Assembly: GCA_021648145.1 (NCBI GenBank)
Contig: JAKITI010000011.1
Location: forward strand, 46,154-110,153
Source of the DNA: Gammaproteobacteria bacterium
GTDB lineage: Bacteria > Pseudomonadota > Gammaproteobacteria > JAADGQ01
Length of the DNA: 64,000 nucleotides
Direction of reading: 5' to 3'
Part shown: positions 27,885 through 38,098 of the stretch, in pieces
Numbering within the stretch: the stretch's first letter is position 1
Layout: the number at the start of each line of letters is the position of its first letter
The notes under the pieces: generated by a model
What the model was told of the DNA's origin: nothing
Database searches by the model: none
What the model saw: only the letters and a program-made list of their open reading frames with translations
Position numbers and translations under genes: made by a program

Positions 27885-28820
27885 ATGAAAAAAATAACAT
27901 TGGATTTCATGGGAAAGCGACGTTTTGCTGTGGCTTTTTCTTTGGTATTAATAGGTATCTCGCTGGTTTCATTGTTTACCCGTGGCCTGGAGCTTGGTAT
28001 TGATTTTACTGGTGGAACGCTCATTGAAGTGGGTTATGACGCACCCGTTGAATTACGTGGGGTACGGGATACGTTGGATGCCGCAGGCTTTGATGATGCG
28101 ATTGTTCAGCACTTTGGTTCATCCACGGATGTATTGATTCGCTTGGCACCGCGTGAATCCATGAATGACACTGAAGTCAGTACACAAGTACTTAGAGCGC
28201 TGCATCAAGCTTATCCTGATGAGGTTGAGATGCGCCGTGTTGAATTTGTCGGTCCGCAGGTGGGTGAAGAGCTTACAGAGGATGGCGGGCTTGCAATGAT
28301 TTGGGCGTTGGCGGGAATTCTGATTTATGTTGCGTTTCGTTTTGAGTGGCGATTTGCTGTGGGTTCAGTATTAGCATTGATTCATGACGTAGTGATTACG
28401 CTTGGCATTTTTTCTATTTTTAAGTTTGAATTCAACTTGACGGTATTGGCAGCGATTTTAGCGGTGATCGGTTATTCACTGAATGACACGATTGTTGTGT
28501 ATGACCGAATTCGTGAAAATTTTCGGAAGATGCGTAAAGGGACTTCAGAGATGATTGTCAATACGTCATTAAACCATACGCTTTCTAGAACATTGGTAAC
28601 ATCTTTGACGACAATATTGGTTTTGGCAACATTGTTTGTTTTAGGAGGGGAGATTATTCACGGCTTTGCACTGGCTTTGTTGGTGGGTGTGATTGTGGGT
28701 ACTTACTCTTCGATCTATGTTGCAAGCAGCAGTATATTGATGATGGGGATCAGTAAAGAAGATCTGATGCCTGTGAAAAAAGAGGGTGAAGACCAGGATG
28801 ACTTGCTGGAAACACCATAA
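27885..28820 (+). CDS. secF: Protein translocase subunit SecF
   Basis: 311 residues. Six membrane helices and a small periplasmic domain. Motifs: G-I-D-F-T-G-G-T-L-I-E-V and V-I-G-Y-S-L-N-D-T-I-V-V-Y-D-R-I-R-E-N. Works with SecD. A long hairpin follows at 28829, so transcription from tgt-yajC-secDF probably ends or weakens there. Confidence 0.97.
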   Translation: MKKITLDFMGKRRFAVAFSLVLIGISLVSLFTRGLELGIDFTGGTLIEVGYDAPVELRGVRDTLDAAGFDDAIVQHFGSSTDVLIRLAPRESMNDTEVSTQVLRALHQAYPDEVEMRRVEFVGPQVGEELTEDGGLAMIWALAGILIYVAFRFEWRFAVGSVLALIHDVVITLGIFSIFKFEFNLTVLAAILAVIGYSLNDTIVVYDRIRENFRKMRKGTSEMIVNTSLNHTLSRTLVTSLTTILVLATLFVLGGEIIHGFALALLVGVIVGTYSSIYVASSSILMMGISKEDLMPVKKEGEDQDDLLETP

Positions 28821-28828
28821 TGATACTC

Positions 28829-28865
28829 ACGTTCTGACCTGTTATCTTTTCACAGGTCAGGACGT
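28829..28865 (+). terminator. Long hairpin after secF
   Basis: 14-base-pair stem: ACGTTCTGACCTGT at 28829-28842 with its complement at 28852-28865, one T-G pair, and a 9-base loop. Only a weak T-tract follows (T-G-T-T-G), so it may be an imperfect terminator or an RNA stability element rather than a full stop. Confidence 0.6.
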
Positions 28866-28908
28866 TGTTGAGTATACCCATGTATTAATAAGTTAGGATA
28901 TACAAGAG

Positions 28909-30162
28909 ATGGTAGGTGAGCAAGGCTGGGTTTTAGTGAGTCATATAGGCGATGGTTCAGAGGGAATGGTCTCTATTGTCAAACAATCAGGCGACGAATT
29001 TATTGCAATAAAGGTGCCTGTGACTATGTCACCAAAAGCTGCAATTTTTCTAGGTATGGATGGCTCTGGAAATGTAACTTTAATGGATCCTGTATCCAAA
29101 GAGATTACATCACAAAAATCTTTACCTATGGATGCTTTTCCCGCTTATGCTTATCGTGATACGGATGGTCAGCGTATCTGGTTTATGAATGATGGCGATA
29201 AAAAAAGCGGTTGTGATGAAATTAATTGTGGTTTGAGTGGTTCCAGCGTTACAGTAATACAGCAAGCTGATGACAGTCCAGCTCTGGAAAAAGTAATTTG
29301 TGTTGGGCGAGGGCATCATGTGACCGCTTTTACAGCGCCCTCTGAATCAGCCCCTGATGTGCCCCGACATGCTTTTGTCAGCAACCTTAAAGATGGCACT
29401 ATCTCCGTGCTGGGTCACGATCCGAAAGATGGCGAGCGATGGCTCAAAGTCATCAATACGATCAATTTGTATGATGCATCCTATGATGAAGGTGGGTCTG
29501 GTCTGCCTAATGGTGCTTTTCCACATGGCATGGAATACTCATCTGCCACAGGTAAGTTGTATTGTCTGAATAATGGTTACGCTACAATTTCAGTGATTGA
29601 TCCTGTGCAAAATAAAATAGAAAGCACGATCGAAATGTCGGTGAGCAGTAATCTGTTGCTGAGTCCAGACGGTCATTTTATTATTGGTAAAGGTGCCGAT
29701 CGAAAAGCGGATAACCAACATGTAATTGGACGGTTATCTGTCGTTGATGTGGTCAGTCAAAAAGTAATCAGTGTGCTGGATTTGCCCGATATTTATCCGA
29801 GTACTTACCGCTTTAACCCCGATGGATCAAAGCTTTATGTGACAACGGCGGCCACGGGAAAAGGTGAACAGCGAGATAACCTTAAAAAATCTCAGCTGTT
29901 GATATTTGATACATCAAATTTGCCAGAGATGAAATTGATCAAAGAAGTTGATGTGGGTGAGGCCGATTGTGGTCGTCGTCCGATCTCTTTTTTGAAAGAT
30001 AATAACCGTGCTAAATATGTTTTTGTACCGAATCCAACAGATGGTACTTTAACCATTTTAAGTGGTGCTGATGACACTGTATTGTCTACTGTGAGCCTAG
30101 GAAAAAAAGGAGCAGAGTTTAGTTTTTCTTTTTTTGGGGAAGATCGTGTATACGGTGCATGA
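28909..30162 (+). CDS. Cytoplasmic beta-propeller (YVTN-like) protein
   Basis: 417 residues of repeated beta-sheet blades: F-V-S-N-L-K-D-G-T-I-S-V-L, L-Y-C-L-N-N-G-Y-A-T-I-S-V-I-D, L-Y-V-T-T-A-A, and V-F-V-P-N-P-T-D-G-T-L-T-I-L, with an H-G-M-E-Y near the middle. These fit the YVTN/lactonase-like seven-blade fold. No signal peptide is visible from the chosen ATG and there is none upstream, which is odd because most YVTN proteins are exported. No enzyme residues can be assigned. Followed after 32 bases by the OmpA gene in the same direction. Confidence 0.6.
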   Translation: MVGEQGWVLVSHIGDGSEGMVSIVKQSGDEFIAIKVPVTMSPKAAIFLGMDGSGNVTLMDPVSKEITSQKSLPMDAFPAYAYRDTDGQRIWFMNDGDKKSGCDEINCGLSGSSVTVIQQADDSPALEKVICVGRGHHVTAFTAPSESAPDVPRHAFVSNLKDGTISVLGHDPKDGERWLKVINTINLYDASYDEGGSGLPNGAFPHGMEYSSATGKLYCLNNGYATISVIDPVQNKIESTIEMSVSSNLLLSPDGHFIIGKGADRKADNQHVIGRLSVVDVVSQKVISVLDLPDIYPSTYRFNPDGSKLYVTTAATGKGEQRDNLKKSQLLIFDTSNLPEMKLIKEVDVGEADCGRRPISFLKDNNRAKYVFVPNPTDGTLTILSGADDTVLSTVSLGKKGAEFSFSFFGEDRVYGA

Positions 30163-30194
30163 TTTCCACTTGAAGAAAAAAATGGAGATCATGG

Positions 30195-31583
30195 ATGAAT
30201 ACTTTTTCCAAAATATTAGTCATGTTTTGTCTGATACTGCCTTATGGATGGGGTGTTGCAGATGAACTGGGTGAACGTTGGTACTTAGCGCCTTCGATCT
30301 TTTATATTGCGCCCGCTGATGATCGGCAAGCTAAAAATGGTTTTGGTTCAAGCGTTACGCTAGGAAAACCATTGATCGGTCGGATTGATCTGGAAGTTGG
30401 CTTTTTTGCAGATAATATCAAACGACAAGAAGTGGCGGGGCGATTTAATCATCTTGGTTTGATACTTGATGGACTCTATTACTTCACTAGAGACTCCAGT
30501 TTTGCGCCCTATTTGGTTGTGGGCGGAGGCATTGCCCGTACAAAATTAAATAATAATTATTCAACAAACACACTGGGTCACGCAGGTTTTGGTTTTACAA
30601 CCAAAATTACTAAAAGTGCGATCAAACTGCGCAGTGATATTCGTTATCGAATGGATGAAGACGGTAACAGCATATCAGGAGTGGGGCAATTTGGAGATTG
30701 GATTTTTAATATTGGTCTGAGTGTGCCGATCGGAGATCCCCCTCCACTGCCTGTTTATGATGCCGATGGAGATAGCGTTTGGGATGATCTTGATCGTTGC
30801 TCGTCAACATTAAAAGGTGTTGCGGTTGATATATGGGGTTGTGAACTCGACAGTGACCATGATGGTATTGTTGACCGTTCTGATCTGTGTCCAGGTACAT
30901 TGAATGCTACAGTTGTTGGATCGAATGGTTGCTTGGCTGATCACGACAATGATGGTGTGACTGATACTCAGGATCAATGTCCGAATACGCCAGATGACAG
31001 CGAAGTTGATAAAAATGGCTGTGAACTTGATAGTGATGGAGATAAAGTACCGAACTCTGTTGATCAATGCCCAAACACCCCAGTTGGAATTAAGGTTAAC
31101 CTTGATGGGTGTGAATTAGATCAAGACGGAGATGGAGTCAATGACAGCCATGATCAATGCCCCGCCACAAAGAGAGGCTTGAGTGTTGATAATAAGGGCT
31201 GCAAAATTCCACAGCCAAAAGTCGTTCCGCCTTTACCCTCTAAAGTCACCGTGCTTGATGGTGTCTATTTTACCCCAGGCTCTGATCAATTAAAGGCCGC
31301 CTCTAAAGCATCATTAAGACGAGTCGCAAATCAACTGATGCAGCACCCCGATATGCGGATGAAAATTATAGGTTATACCGACAATAGTGGCGTACGTGAC
31401 TTAAATATTCATCTGTCACGCACTCGTGCCTATGCTGTGATGAATTATCTTGTAGAGCAAGGTGTTAATGAGGATAATGTCAGCGCTGATGGGGCTGGCC
31501 CAGCCAACCCTGTTGCTGATAATGGTACATCAAAAGGGCGCGCATTGAATCGACGTGTGGAACTTCACATGTTTGAGCGGTAG
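30195..31583 (+). CDS. OmpA-family protein with thrombospondin type 3 repeats
   Basis: 462 residues: signal peptide (1-22); a beta-barrel of about eight strands to about residue 185; then about five acidic calcium-binding TSP3 repeats (D-A-D-G-D-S-V-W-D, D-S-D-H-D-G-I-V-D, D-H-D-N-D-G-V-T-D, D-S-D-G-D-K-V-P-N, D-Q-D-G-D-G-V-N-D, each with C-P-N-T-P or similar); then an OmpA C-terminal peptidoglycan-binding domain (I-I-G-Y-T-D-N-S-G, L-S-R-T-R-A, G-R-A-L-N-R-R-V-E-L). The linker cysteines in each repeat are paired. Links outer membrane and cell wall; the OprF-like build is common in gammaproteobacteria. Confidence 0.9.
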   Translation: MNTFSKILVMFCLILPYGWGVADELGERWYLAPSIFYIAPADDRQAKNGFGSSVTLGKPLIGRIDLEVGFFADNIKRQEVAGRFNHLGLILDGLYYFTRDSSFAPYLVVGGGIARTKLNNNYSTNTLGHAGFGFTTKITKSAIKLRSDIRYRMDEDGNSISGVGQFGDWIFNIGLSVPIGDPPPLPVYDADGDSVWDDLDRCSSTLKGVAVDIWGCELDSDHDGIVDRSDLCPGTLNATVVGSNGCLADHDNDGVTDTQDQCPNTPDDSEVDKNGCELDSDGDKVPNSVDQCPNTPVGIKVNLDGCELDQDGDGVNDSHDQCPATKRGLSVDNKGCKIPQPKVVPPLPSKVTVLDGVYFTPGSDQLKAASKASLRRVANQLMQHPDMRMKIIGYTDNSGVRDLNIHLSRTRAYAVMNYLVEQGVNEDNVSADGAGPANPVADNGTSKGRALNRRVELHMFER

Positions 31584-31659
31584 TAGGCGTGTGCTGATGC
31601 ATCTGAGTCTTGGTCGAATGATCTTTTAATTCATAATTCAATTTAGAGACGGAGCAAAA

Positions 31660-32457
31660 ATGAAAAAACTAAAAAAATTGACAGTTGCAGTAGGTTTGGG
31701 AATGGGGTCTATTGTGACAGGCGTGGCTATTGCTGCGGATGAAAATGGATTAATTGACGGTAACGAAATGGCTCCTACTGTAGACCTTACAGAATTTAAT
31801 GCTGAAGATACAGGATGGAAAGGTCAGGTTGAATTGGGTGTGCTTTTGACGGGTGGAAATACTGAAAACCGTTCAATCAATGCCAGAGCAGGTATTAACC
31901 GTGAGGTTGAAAAGTGGCGCACATCCGCTGAAATTGCAGCGTTGAACACTGCGGATAAGGTGAACACAACGGCTGAAAAATATGGATTGCTGGGTAAAGT
32001 TGACTATAAGCTTGACCAAAAAAGCTATCTGTTTGGTGTGCTCACTTATGAAGATGACCGGTTCAGTGGTTATGAATACCAAGCCACTGAAAGTGTCGGC
32101 TATGGTTACCGTGTGATTGATAATAGAACCGTCGTGCTGGATTTTGAAGTGGGCCCAGGTGCACGTCAAAGCAAGTTTGATATTGCGGGTAGCAAATCTG
32201 AAAATGAAGCTATTTTACGTTTGGGTGGACGATTGCTCTGGAAGATTTCTGAAAAAACATTATTCTCACAAAGCCTCGTCAGCGATATTGGAAAAGATTT
32301 GACAGTGACCAAATCCATCAGCGCATTGCAAGCACAGGTTGCTGGAAATCTTGCAATGAAAACTTCGTTAACTTTGAATAATAACTCTGTAATTCCAGCG
32401 AATGTGACGGATAAAACCAACAGTGAATTAGCTGTAACGCTGGTTTATGGCTTCTAA
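31660..32457 (+). CDS. DUF481 (YdiY-like) outer-membrane protein
   Basis: 265 residues, signal peptide 1-26, then W-K-G-Q-V-E-L-G and G-G-N-T-E-N-R-S, the core pattern of DUF481 proteins, and amphipathic strands to the terminal V-Y-G-F. Function of the family is not settled; some members respond to acid or salt. It ends in a strong terminator at 32494. ATG is preceded by GACGGAG. Confidence 0.85.
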   Translation: MKKLKKLTVAVGLGMGSIVTGVAIAADENGLIDGNEMAPTVDLTEFNAEDTGWKGQVELGVLLTGGNTENRSINARAGINREVEKWRTSAEIAALNTADKVNTTAEKYGLLGKVDYKLDQKSYLFGVLTYEDDRFSGYEYQATESVGYGYRVIDNRTVVLDFEVGPGARQSKFDIAGSKSENEAILRLGGRLLWKISEKTLFSQSLVSDIGKDLTVTKSISALQAQVAGNLAMKTSLTLNNNSVIPANVTDKTNSELAVTLVYGF

Positions 32458-32493
32458 TTTTCAGAAAGCCTTAAAGTAAGCCGTGTTATAAAG

Positions 32494-32528
32494 GCGCATT
32501 GGTGAAATAATCACCGATGCGCTTTTTT
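32494..32528 (+). terminator. Rho-independent terminator
   Basis: 12-base-pair stem starting GCGCATTGGTGA at 32494-32505, with its complement at 32511-32522 (one G-T pair), a 5-base loop and a run of six T residues. It ends the DUF481 gene just before hrpA. Confidence 0.92.
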
Positions 32529-32537
32529 ATTATTTAG

Positions 32538-35500
32538 GTGTTAAGAATATTGCAATACTCCCTAAACACACTTTTTGATCAGTTATCACAATGCCGTTCC
32601 TCACAAAAACCTGTCTTTTTTCGTCGTTTACGTCAACTGCGCAAACGACCTAAAGATCCAGATTTCATTGATGCTATCAATCAATTAGCACAAGATTTAC
32701 AAGCCTCGATTCTCGATGTTCAGCAGCGTATTGAGCAACGCCCTGTTTTAAATTACCCCGAAGAGCTGCCCATTTGCCAAAGTCGAGATAGAATTCTGGA
32801 AGCGATAAAAAGCCACCAAGTGGTGGTGTTGTGTGGTGAAACAGGTTCAGGAAAAACCACTCAACTTCCCAAAATCTGCCTGGAACTGGGGCGTGGTACG
32901 CGAGGCTTGATTGGCCACACACAACCACGGCGCTTAGCCGCGCGTGCGGTCGCCAGCCGTATCGCAGAAGAGCTGCAAAGCGAAGTCGGGGAGGCTGTGG
33001 GTTATCGCGTGCGCTTTACAGATAAAGTCAGCGAACGCAGTTATATCAAATTGATGACGGACGGTATTCTTCTGGCCGAAATTCAGAGCAGTCGTTTTCT
33101 TGACCAATACGATACGCTGATTATTGACGAAGCGCATGAGCGTAGCCTTAATATTGACTTCCTATTGGGCTATCTAAAACAACTTTTACCAAAACGCCCT
33201 GATCTCAAACTGATTATCACATCGGCGACGATTGATCCGAGCCGTTTTTCACGTCATTTTGATAATGCGCCTGTGATTGAGGTTTCAGGGCGAACCTATC
33301 CTGTTGAAGTGCAATATCAGCCGCCACAGGATCGCGATGAAGAAAATCAACAAGAAATTGACCTTCAGCAAGGCATCATTAATGCAGTCAAAACACTCTC
33401 CAAACTGGAACGTGGTGACATCCTGGTTTTTTTAAGCGGTGAACGTGAAATTCGTAAAACGGCTGAGTCACTGCAAAAAGAGAATTTTTCTAATACTGAA
33501 ATTTTACCCTTGTTGGCACGCCTATCAGCGCAAGAGCAAAACCGTATTTTTCATTCAGGAAATCAGCGTCGTATTATTTTGGCCACCAATGTTGCTGAAA
33601 CTTCTCTGACCGTGCCAGGCATTAAATATGTGATTGATAGCGGTGTGGCGCGTATTTCTCGTTATTCGTTTCGCAGTAAAGTACAGCGCTTGCCGATTGA
33701 AAAGGTATCTCAAGCTTCAGCTGATCAGCGTAAAGGGCGCTGTGGTCGCGTGAGTGCGGGCGTTTGCATTCGTCTTTATGCAGAAGATGATTTTCTGAAT
33801 CGCCCAGAATTCAGCGAGCCTGAAATATTACGCACAAACCTAGCCTCAGTAATTTTGAAAATGGAGCAACTGCGCCTTGGCCATATTGATGACTTTCCAT
33901 TTGTTGAAGTGCCCGACCAGCGTTTAATAAAAGATGGCTACGCACTGTTGTTTGAGTTAGGTGCAATGAATGAGCGCCATCAGATAACAAATACAGGAAG
34001 GCAGCTCTCTCGTCTGCCACTTGATCCACGTTTGGGGCGGATGCTGCTGGCTGCGAATGAAGAAGGTTTTATCGCCGAAGTATTGATTATTACCGCAATG
34101 CTTGCCGTGCAAGATCCACGAGAAAGACCGATGGATCGCCAGCAAGCAGCCGATGAAGCGCATCGCCGCCATCATGATCCACGCTCAGATTTTATCGCAA
34201 TACTTAATTTGTGGCGTGCTTTTGAGTCACAGCAAAAGCAGTTGAGCCAGAATAAATTGAGACGCTGGTGTCGTGAAAATTTTATCTCTTATTTACGAAT
34301 GCGCGAATGGCAGGATATTCAAAAACAAGTCAAAGAAGTGGTGCGTAGTTTGGGGATGCGACTGAATCAGCAGGAAGCCGATTTTAATAGCATTCATCGC
34401 GCACTGCTTTGTGGTCTGTTGGGTAATCTCGGCTTTAAAACCGAAACACGCGAATACCTGGGCGCACGCAATCGCAAGTTCCACCTGTTTCCAGGTTCGG
34501 CGCTATTTTCCAAAAGCCCTAAATGGGTGATGGTCGCAGAGATGGTAGAGACCAGCCGTCTCTATGCGCGCACCAATGCCAAAATTGACCCGCAGTGGAT
34601 CGAGCAAAAAGCCAAACATCTATTAAAACGCAGCCACACAGAGCCACGTTGGGAAAAACGTCGCGCCCAAGTGTCCGCCAATGAAAAAACGACACTGTAC
34701 GGTTTAGTGATAAACCCACAAAGAAAAGTAAATTACGGCTCGATTAACCCAGAAGAGTCTCGTGAAATTTTTATTCGTTCAGCGCTGGTTGAAGGTGAGT
34801 ATCTGACCGATGCCAAGTTCTTTCTTCACAACCAAAGTTTAATTGAAGATCTCGAAGGTCTGGAAGCCAAATCACGTCGGCAAGATATTATAGTTGATGA
34901 AGAGGAGCTGTACGCCTTTTATGATAAACGCATTCCTGCTGGAATTTACAGCGGTCCGTTGTTCGAAAAGTGGCGCAAGCAGGCCGAGAAAGAGAGCCCT
35001 AACTGTTTGGTGATGAAACGTCAGGATTTGATGCGGCATGATGCTAATCAGATTACAACTGAACTCTTTCCTGATCATCTCTCTATGAATGGAGCCATTT
35101 TCCCACTGGAATATCACTTTGATCCCGTCAGTCAGAGTGATGGTATTACACTGTTGGTACCACTGGCTGCTCTGAATATGGTCAATGCTTCACGTATCGA
35201 TTGGTTGGTGCCTGGCTTGCTGTATGAAAAAGTAGTGGCACTAATCAAGTCACTGCCAAAATCCATTCGTCGTAACTTCGTACCTGCCCCCAATTTTGCA
35301 GATGCTTGTATGCAAGTGCTCACGCCTTGCGAGCAGTCGTTAAGTGAATCCATCGCTGTGGCATTGAAAAAAATCACAGGGATTGAAATCAACCCCGATG
35401 CCTGGCAGCGAGAGTTGTTGCCCTCTCATCTTGTGATGAATTTTCGAGTGCTGGATCGACAAGGAAAAGTGCTGGGTGAGGGAAGGGATTTGGAGGCGCT

Positions 35501-36416
35501 GAAAGCACAGTTTTCTGGCCAGGCTGATACACATTTTGAAACGCAAACTCAGCACAGCATTGAGCGAGATGAAGTGACCGAGTGGGATTTTGGTGAACTT
35601 CCAGAATCTGTCGAGCTTGAAGTGAATGGAATGACACTGAAAGCTTATCCAGCCTTGGTTGTTGACAAGAAAAAAGTGACGTTGCGCTTGAAAGACCATC
35701 AAGGTATCGCAGAGGCAGCGACGCGAAAAGGGTTGCGCCAACTGGTGATCAATGTATTGGCAGATGAAGTGAATCAGCTCAAAGCACAGCTACCCGATAT
35801 CCAGCAGCTCAGCTTGATGTATGCAAACATGGGTCGCAGTGAGGCGCTTAAAAGTGATCTGATTTCGGCGGTGATTGATTCGCTGTTTGTATTTGAACAG
35901 CCTAGAACAGAAGAGGTTTTCAATAAACTATTAGCCGAACGGCGTGGCCAGCTTCACAGCGCCGCTGTGAAATTATGCAAGCAGTTGAAGGAAATTTTAA
36001 CGGACTATCGCCAGATTCAAAAACGGCTGAAAAATCCGCCACTGGCTTGCATGGACGCGATGGCAGATATGCAAGATCAACTGAACCATCTGGTTTACCC
36101 CCATTTCATCACCGAAATACCGGAGTCACAGCTCCAGCACTATCCACGCTACCTGCAAGCGATATTAAAACGCTTAGAAAAACTGGCGATAAATGTCACT
36201 AAAGATCGTTCTCTGCACCTAGAAGTTATCCCTTTTTGGTCAGATTACAAAGCGTTAGAAAAAAATAAAACCACAGAAAAAAAAGTGGGTGCTGTGATAG
36301 AGTATCGTTGGGCGATTGAAGAGTTTCGGGTTTCATTATTTGCTCAAACACTCAAAACGGCTTATCCGATATCGAGTAAACGGTTAAAGGTTTTACAGCG
36401 TGGTGCAAAACTATAA
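32538..36416 (+). CDS. hrpA: ATP-dependent RNA helicase HrpA
   Basis: 1292-residue DEAH-box helicase, close to the E. coli length. A GTG start is used. Walker A G-E-T-G-S-G-K-T at 100-107; DEAH at 197-200; S-A-T-I; the R-K-G-R-C-G-R-V motif VI; then HA2, OB and a long C-terminal domain of the HrpA type. HrpA frees ribosomes from stalled mRNA in E. coli. Stands alone between a terminator and tRNA-Lys. Confidence 0.97.
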   Translation: MLRILQYSLNTLFDQLSQCRSSQKPVFFRRLRQLRKRPKDPDFIDAINQLAQDLQASILDVQQRIEQRPVLNYPEELPICQSRDRILEAIKSHQVVVLCGETGSGKTTQLPKICLELGRGTRGLIGHTQPRRLAARAVASRIAEELQSEVGEAVGYRVRFTDKVSERSYIKLMTDGILLAEIQSSRFLDQYDTLIIDEAHERSLNIDFLLGYLKQLLPKRPDLKLIITSATIDPSRFSRHFDNAPVIEVSGRTYPVEVQYQPPQDRDEENQQEIDLQQGIINAVKTLSKLERGDILVFLSGEREIRKTAESLQKENFSNTEILPLLARLSAQEQNRIFHSGNQRRIILATNVAETSLTVPGIKYVIDSGVARISRYSFRSKVQRLPIEKVSQASADQRKGRCGRVSAGVCIRLYAEDDFLNRPEFSEPEILRTNLASVILKMEQLRLGHIDDFPFVEVPDQRLIKDGYALLFELGAMNERHQITNTGRQLSRLPLDPRLGRMLLAANEEGFIAEVLIITAMLAVQDPRERPMDRQQAADEAHRRHHDPRSDFIAILNLWRAFESQQKQLSQNKLRRWCRENFISYLRMREWQDIQKQVKEVVRSLGMRLNQQEADFNSIHRALLCGLLGNLGFKTETREYLGARNRKFHLFPGSALFSKSPKWVMVAEMVETSRLYARTNAKIDPQWIEQKAKHLLKRSHTEPRWEKRRAQVSANEKTTLYGLVINPQRKVNYGSINPEESREIFIRSALVEGEYLTDAKFFLHNQSLIEDLEGLEAKSRRQDIIVDEEELYAFYDKRIPAGIYSGPLFEKWRKQAEKESPNCLVMKRQDLMRHDANQITTELFPDHLSMNGAIFPLEYHFDPVSQSDGITLLVPLAALNMVNASRIDWLVPGLLYEKVVALIKSLPKSIRRNFVPAPNFADACMQVLTPCEQSLSESIAVALKKITGIEINPDAWQRELLPSHLVMNFRVLDRQGKVLGEGRDLEALKAQFSGQADTHFETQTQHSIERDEVTEWDFGELPESVELEVNGMTLKAYPALVVDKKKVTLRLKDHQGIAEAATRKGLRQLVINVLADEVNQLKAQLPDIQQLSLMYANMGRSEALKSDLISAVIDSLFVFEQPRTEEVFNKLLAERRGQLHSAAVKLCKQLKEILTDYRQIQKRLKNPPLACMDAMADMQDQLNHLVYPHFITEIPESQLQHYPRYLQAILKRLEKLAINVTKDRSLHLEVIPFWSDYKALEKNKTTEKKVGAVIEYRWAIEEFRVSLFAQTLKTAYPISSKRLKVLQRGAKL

Positions 36417-36424
36417 AAAAGGTC

Positions 36425-36452
36425 TTGTTCTTTATTGATTTGCAGGTATAAT
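36425..36452 (+). promoter_or_regulatory. Promoter of tRNA-Lys
   Basis: A TTGTTC -35 box at 36425-36430, a 16-base spacer and a perfect TATAAT -10 box at 36447-36452, 18 bases before the mature tRNA 5' end. It begins 9 bases after the hrpA stop. Confidence 0.8.
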
Positions 36453-36470
36453 GCGCAGCTTCTTATTTAT

Positions 36471-36546
36471 GGGTCGTTAGCTCAGTTGGTAGAGCACCGG
36501 ACTTTTAATCCGATGGTCCCGAGTTCGAATCTCGGACGACCCACCA
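36471..36546 (+). tRNA. tRNA-Lys (anticodon TTT)
   Basis: 76 bases including an encoded CCA. The acceptor GGGTCGT pairs with ACGACCC; the D arm is GCTC with GAGC; the T arm has GTTCGAATC. The anticodon loop C-T-T-T-T-A-A places TTT at 36504-36506, so it reads AAA and AAG. The top pair of the anticodon stem is a C-A mismatch. No other tRNA is nearby. Confidence 0.97.
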
Positions 36547-36727
36547 TCCCTTTCCTCTGTATGCATCTGAAAAATATCCACTCTGAAGTAATGTAAACGG
36601 CTAGCAAATATAAATTTGTAGGTCGTATCGAGAATGTAGTGAAAAAAAGATCGTATTACTCTATTATTCCGGATGCTTTCGGTCGTGATAAAATAATAAA
36701 TACTATAATTTAACTAAAGGTTAAAGC

Positions 36728-38098
36728 ATGTTAATGCGCATTTGTCTTATTTTGGGTTTTGTTTTTTCCTTACTATCGCCCTCTTATGCGGGGGAATCCC
36801 CCCACGAATTTTTACTGGATAATGGGCTTAAGCTTATTGTTAAAAAAGATGTGCGAGCCCCTGTCGTCGTATCACAGGTGTGGTACAAAGTGGGTAGCAG
36901 TTACGAATATAATGGTATTACGGGTGTTTCTCATGTGCTCGAACACATGATGTTCAAGGGGACTGATCAGTATGCACCTGGTGAGTTTTCACGAATCATT
37001 GCCGCGAATGGTGGACGTGAAAATGCATTTACGGGTCGTGATTATACTGCTTACTTTCAGCAGTTGGAAAAGAGCCGCCTGGAGATTAGTTTTAAAATGG
37101 AATCGGATCGAATGCGGGGGTTGCTGTTGCCTGAAGAGGAGTTTGCTAAAGAGGTTAAGGTGGTGATGGAGGAGCGCCGTATGCGTACGGAGGATAATCC
37201 GCAAGCTCTGACGCGTGAACAATTTTATGCAACAGCCTTTACGAGCAACCCCTATCGGAACCCGATTGTCGGTTGGATGGGTGATTTGAAGTCAATGGCC
37301 GTGTCTGATTTACGTGTTTGGTATCAGCGTTGGTATGCGCCTAATAATGCAGTTGTTGTCGTTGTTGGAGATGTTGATCCACAAGCGGTATTAGCTTTAG
37401 CTAAAAAATACTTTGAGCCCCTTAAACCCAGTGAAATTATCTCAAGCAAACCACGCGTTGATGCACCTCAATTGGGTGAAAAACGTATTACAGTGAAAGC
37501 GCCCGCAAAACTTCCTTACTTGATGATGGGATATCACACCCCTGTACTGAAATTTGCGGATAAGTCGTGGGAGCCGTATGCACTTGAAGTATTGGCGGGG
37601 GTGTTGGATGGGGGAAGCAGTGCCCGTTTAACAAAAGAGTTGGTTCGAGGCAAAGAAGTTGCCGCCGCTGCGGGTGTGGGCTATAGCATGATCGGTTTAC
37701 ATAACGATCTTTTTTCTTTGAGCGGAACACCGACAGAGGCACATAACATCGAAACATTGGAAACTGAATTTTTGGCGCAAATTGAAGCGTTGAAGAATAC
37801 TCTGGTGGATGAAAGTGAGCTTGCGCGAGTGAAAGCACAAGTGGTCGCGAGTAATGTTTATGAATTGGATTCGGTATTTTATCAGGCGATGCAGATCGGT
37901 ATGCTGGAGACGATTGGGTTGGGGTGGCCGATGCTGGATGAATATGTTGACAAAGTTCGTGCCGTGACGGCTGAGCAGGTGCGGTCGGTTGCGCGTAAAT
38001 ATCTGCTAAAAGATCAATTGACGGTGGCCGTGCTTGAGCCTACCTCTACGGAATTGAATATAGAGCCGTCTCATCATACTGGAGGGTTAGTGCATTGA
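36728..38098 (+). CDS. M16 family zinc metallopeptidase, catalytic subunit
   Basis: 456 residues with a signal peptide (1-21). The inverted zinc motif H69-V-L-E72-H73 is intact, and the second zinc glutamate region follows in E-V-K-V-V-M-E-E-R-R. C-terminal M16 domain present. Probably periplasmic, degrading peptides; a pair of M16 genes, one active and one not, forms a heterodimer in many bacteria. It overlaps the next gene by 4 bases. Confidence 0.92.
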   Translation: MLMRICLILGFVFSLLSPSYAGESPHEFLLDNGLKLIVKKDVRAPVVVSQVWYKVGSSYEYNGITGVSHVLEHMMFKGTDQYAPGEFSRIIAANGGRENAFTGRDYTAYFQQLEKSRLEISFKMESDRMRGLLLPEEEFAKEVKVVMEERRMRTEDNPQALTREQFYATAFTSNPYRNPIVGWMGDLKSMAVSDLRVWYQRWYAPNNAVVVVVGDVDPQAVLALAKKYFEPLKPSEIISSKPRVDAPQLGEKRITVKAPAKLPYLMMGYHTPVLKFADKSWEPYALEVLAGVLDGGSSARLTKELVRGKEVAAAAGVGYSMIGLHNDLFSLSGTPTEAHNIETLETEFLAQIEALKNTLVDESELARVKAQVVASNVYELDSVFYQAMQIGMLETIGLGWPMLDEYVDKVRAVTAEQVRSVARKYLLKDQLTVAVLEPTSTELNIEPSHHTGGLVH

